Shown here one piece after another: positions 14,862 to 16,369 of a stretch of DNA of 16,369 nt (positions within the stretch are counted from its first letter, which is position 1; each line of letters opens with the position of its first letter). The stretch covers positions 1 through 16,369 of the forward strand of contig CALMFQ010000443.1 in NCBI GenBank assembly GCA_937863215.1. The letters are read 5' to 3'. A program made the position numbers and the translations under genes. Under the pieces are notes generated by a model. It was not told the DNA's origin. It did not search any database and saw only the letters and a list, made by a program, of their open reading frames with translations. The DNA is from an uncultured Pseudomonadota bacterium. Lineage in GTDB: Bacteria > Pseudomonadota > Gammaproteobacteria > Burkholderiales > SCOH01.

Positions 14862-15176
14862 ATGTTGACCGCCATGACGCTCCCCGCACCAGCCGCGCCT
14901 GACCTCGGCGCCGACCGCAGCCCGCTGGATCGTCTGCCGAAAGGCAGTGTGGCGCGGATCGTCGCTATCGACACTCACGATGCGTTTGGCAATAACGATC
15001 GACAAGTCACGCAGCGCCTGAAAGAGCTGGGCTTTCTGCCCGGCGCCAAGCTGCGCGTAATCGGCTTTGGCCTGTTCGGCCGCGACCCGATCGCAGTACA
15101 TATCAACGGCACCAAGTTCGCGCTGCGCCGCGCTGAAGCCAGTAAAATCATCACTGAAATCATCGACGCCGACTGA
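14862..15176 (+). CDS. feoA: FeoA, ferrous iron transport accessory protein
   Basis: A 104-residue FeoA with an SH3-like fold (about residues 26-102), recognised from LDRLPKGSVARIVAID, the RLKELGFLPGAKLRVIGFGLFGRDPIAVHINGT core and the final ALRRAEASKI segment. FeoA is a small cytoplasmic protein needed for Fe(II) uptake through FeoB, probably by binding it. It carries about 20 extra Pro/Ala-rich N-terminal residues compared with a minimal FeoA of about 75-85 residues; an in-frame ATG at 14874 would shorten this by four. The only Shine-Dalgarno, TGGAGG (14844-14849), is a rather distant 12 nt from the first ATG. It lies under a Fur-box promoter and is followed by feoB after 12 nt, so the two form an iron-repressed operon. 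Confidence 0.95.
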   Translation: MLTAMTLPAPAAPDLGADRSPLDRLPKGSVARIVAIDTHDAFGNNDRQVTQRLKELGFLPGAKLRVIGFGLFGRDPIAVHINGTKFALRRAEASKIITEIIDAD

Positions 15177-15188
15177 GGAAACCAGCCG

Positions 15189-16369
15189 ATGCAAGCCGCA
15201 GCACCGATCCGTTTCGCTCTGGTAGGCAACCCGAACTGCGGCAAGACGGCGCTGTTCAACCGCCTGACCGGCGCGCGTGCCAAGGTCGCCAACTACGCCG
15301 GGGTAACGGTGGAAAAGCGCTCCGGCCCGCTTGGCGGGCTGCCGCGCGACGCGGAGCTGATCGACCTGCCCGGCACCTACAGCCTGTTTGTCACCTCGCC
15401 GGACGAGCAAGTCACGCGCAACGTGCTGCTGGGGCAAATGAAAGACGAGTTGCCGCCGGATGTGCTGGTCGCGGTAGTCGATGCCACCAATCTGCGCCTT
15501 GGCCTGCGGCTGGTGATGGAATTGCAGCAACTGGGCCGGCCGATGATCCTGGCGCTGAACCTGGCCGATGCCGCACAACAGCGCGGCATCGGCATCGATA
15601 CCGCCAGACTGGCGCAACGCATCGGCATTCCGGTAGTGGAAACGGTCGCCATCCGTCGCGACGGCGTGGCCGACCTGATCGAACAACTGCGCCGCCAGGC
15701 CGCCAGCCAGATCGAGCATGCGCCGCTGCATGCCACGCTGGAACGCAGCGCCAGCGTGGAAAGCCTGTACGCGCGCATCGAAGCGCTGCTGGCCGAATGC
15801 GTGACCGCGCCGGTCGATCTGCCACCGTGGCAGGACCGGCTCGACAGCCTGGTCATGCATCCGGTGCTGGGCCTCGGGGTATTGCTGACCGTGCTGCTGC
15901 TGATGTTCCAGGCGGTATTCGCCTGGGCCAAACCAATCGTCAGCCTGATTCAGGAAGGCACATCCGCGTTCGGCGGCTGGGTCGGCAGCCACATGCCGGC
16001 CGGCGTGCTGCACAACCTGCTGGTGGACGGCATTATCGCCGGTGCCGGCGGCGTGCTGGTGTTCCTGCCGCAGATCGTCATCCTGTTCGCTTTCATTCTG
16101 GCGCTGGAAGACTCGGGCTACCTGCCGCGCGGCGCATTCCTGCTCGATCGGCTGATGCGCGGTGTCGGCCTGTCGGGGCGTTCGTTCATTCCGCTGCTGT
16201 CGAGCTTTGCCTGCGCCGTGCCCGGCATCATGGCCACACGCACCGTGCAAGACCCGAAAGAACGGCTGATCACCATCATGATCGCGCCGCTGATGACCTG
16301 CTCGGCGCGGCTGCCGGTGTACGCAGTGATCATCGCCGCATTCATTCCAGCGCATGCAGTAGCCGGCTT
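15189..16369 (+). CDS. feoB: FeoB, ferrous iron transporter (3' end beyond window)
   Basis: The first 393 codons of FeoB, the inner-membrane Fe(II) transporter with a cytoplasmic G domain; the gene continues past the window edge. The G domain shows the P-loop GNPNCGKT (residues 13-20), the G2 region AGVTVEKR, the G3 motif DLPGTYSL and a G4-type NLAD in place of NKxD, as is common in FeoB. The G5-like segment ETVAIRRDGV and the helical GDI-like stretch follow. Membrane helices begin near residue 222 (HPVLGLGVLLTVLLLMFQAV). The core motif SFACAVPGIMATR, with its conserved cysteine, and the later PLMTCSARLPVY are present, so the visible part looks functional. A GAGGAAA ribosome-binding site overlaps the end of feoA, giving close coupling. 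Fur regulation comes through the shared promoter. Confidence 0.97.
   Translation, partial: MQAAAPIRFALVGNPNCGKTALFNRLTGARAKVANYAGVTVEKRSGPLGGLPRDAELIDLPGTYSLFVTSPDEQVTRNVLLGQMKDELPPDVLVAVVDATNLRLGLRLVMELQQLGRPMILALNLADAAQQRGIGIDTARLAQRIGIPVVETVAIRRDGVADLIEQLRRQAASQIEHAPLHATLERSASVESLYARIEALLAECVTAPVDLPPWQDRLDSLVMHPVLGLGVLLTVLLLMFQAVFAWAKPIVSLIQEGTSAFGGWVGSHMPAGVLHNLLVDGIIAGAGGVLVFLPQIVILFAFILALEDSGYLPRGAFLLDRLMRGVGLSGRSFIPLLSSFACAVPGIMATRTVQDPKERLITIMIAPLMTCSARLPVYAVIIAAFIPAHAVAG

Noticed and set aside
14826..16355. A 509-residue minus-strand open frame opposite feoA and feoB
   Set aside because: feoA and feoB are unmistakable on the plus strand, including G-domain and membrane motifs; the antisense translation is compositional noise.
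1..16369. Mobile elements, CRISPR arrays, tRNA genes and toxin-antitoxin or defence genes
   Set aside because: I looked for terminal repeats, regular short repeats, clover-leaf sequences and recognisable defence proteins and saw none.

Overview
The window looks like chromosomal DNA of a high-GC Gram-negative betaproteobacterium. A Neisseriales-type relative (Chromobacteriaceae or Chitinibacteraceae) is my best guess, from the overall style of the FeoB, phasin and DnaQ/Cho-like proteins; that placement is inference and no rRNA is present. There are no tRNAs, rRNAs, insertion sequences, CRISPR arrays or phage genes. Coding density is high.

Region 1 (1-5152) concerns storage lipids. A minus-strand wax ester synthase/diacylglycerol acyltransferase (WS/DGAT) homologue is followed by a small polyhydroxyalkanoate (PHA)-system protein, a convergent minus-strand protein of the FFLEELY-motif family, and a tight plus-strand pair made of a phasin and a patatin-like acyl hydrolase. 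Intrinsic-terminator hairpins close both ends (25-51 and 5122-5152). No PHA synthase, thiolase or reductase is visible, so this is an accessory storage-granule set rather than the synthetic operon. A strong inverted repeat lies upstream of the phasin gene.

Region 2 (5177-11029) is a run of minus-strand genes. Read in transcription order, it has a membrane-anchored TlpA-like thioredoxin with a GTG start, then a DinB-fold protein 31 bp later. Next come a membrane sensor histidine kinase and its partner response regulator, a REC-DUF3369-HD-GYP protein predicted to degrade cyclic di-GMP; these two overlap by 4 bp. Last is a fusion of a DnaQ-type exonuclease with a Cho/UvrC-type GIY-YIG nuclease.

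Region 3 (11127-14660) is one large AsmA-like DUF748 envelope protein transcribed divergently from the thioredoxin gene, with an OmpA-like segment near its C terminus.

Region 4 (14661 to the end) is the ferrous-iron uptake operon feoA-feoB. It has a good sigma70 promoter with a Fur box (15 of 19 consensus positions) just downstream of the -10 element. feoB runs off the window edge.

I see no clearly new defence or mobile system. The observations most worth a second look are the phasin/patatin pair and its upstream operator-like repeat, the UvrC-like four-cysteine pattern inside the exonuclease/GIY-YIG fusion, a DinB-fold protein whose C-terminal metal histidines appear to be replaced, and the Fur-controlled feo promoter.
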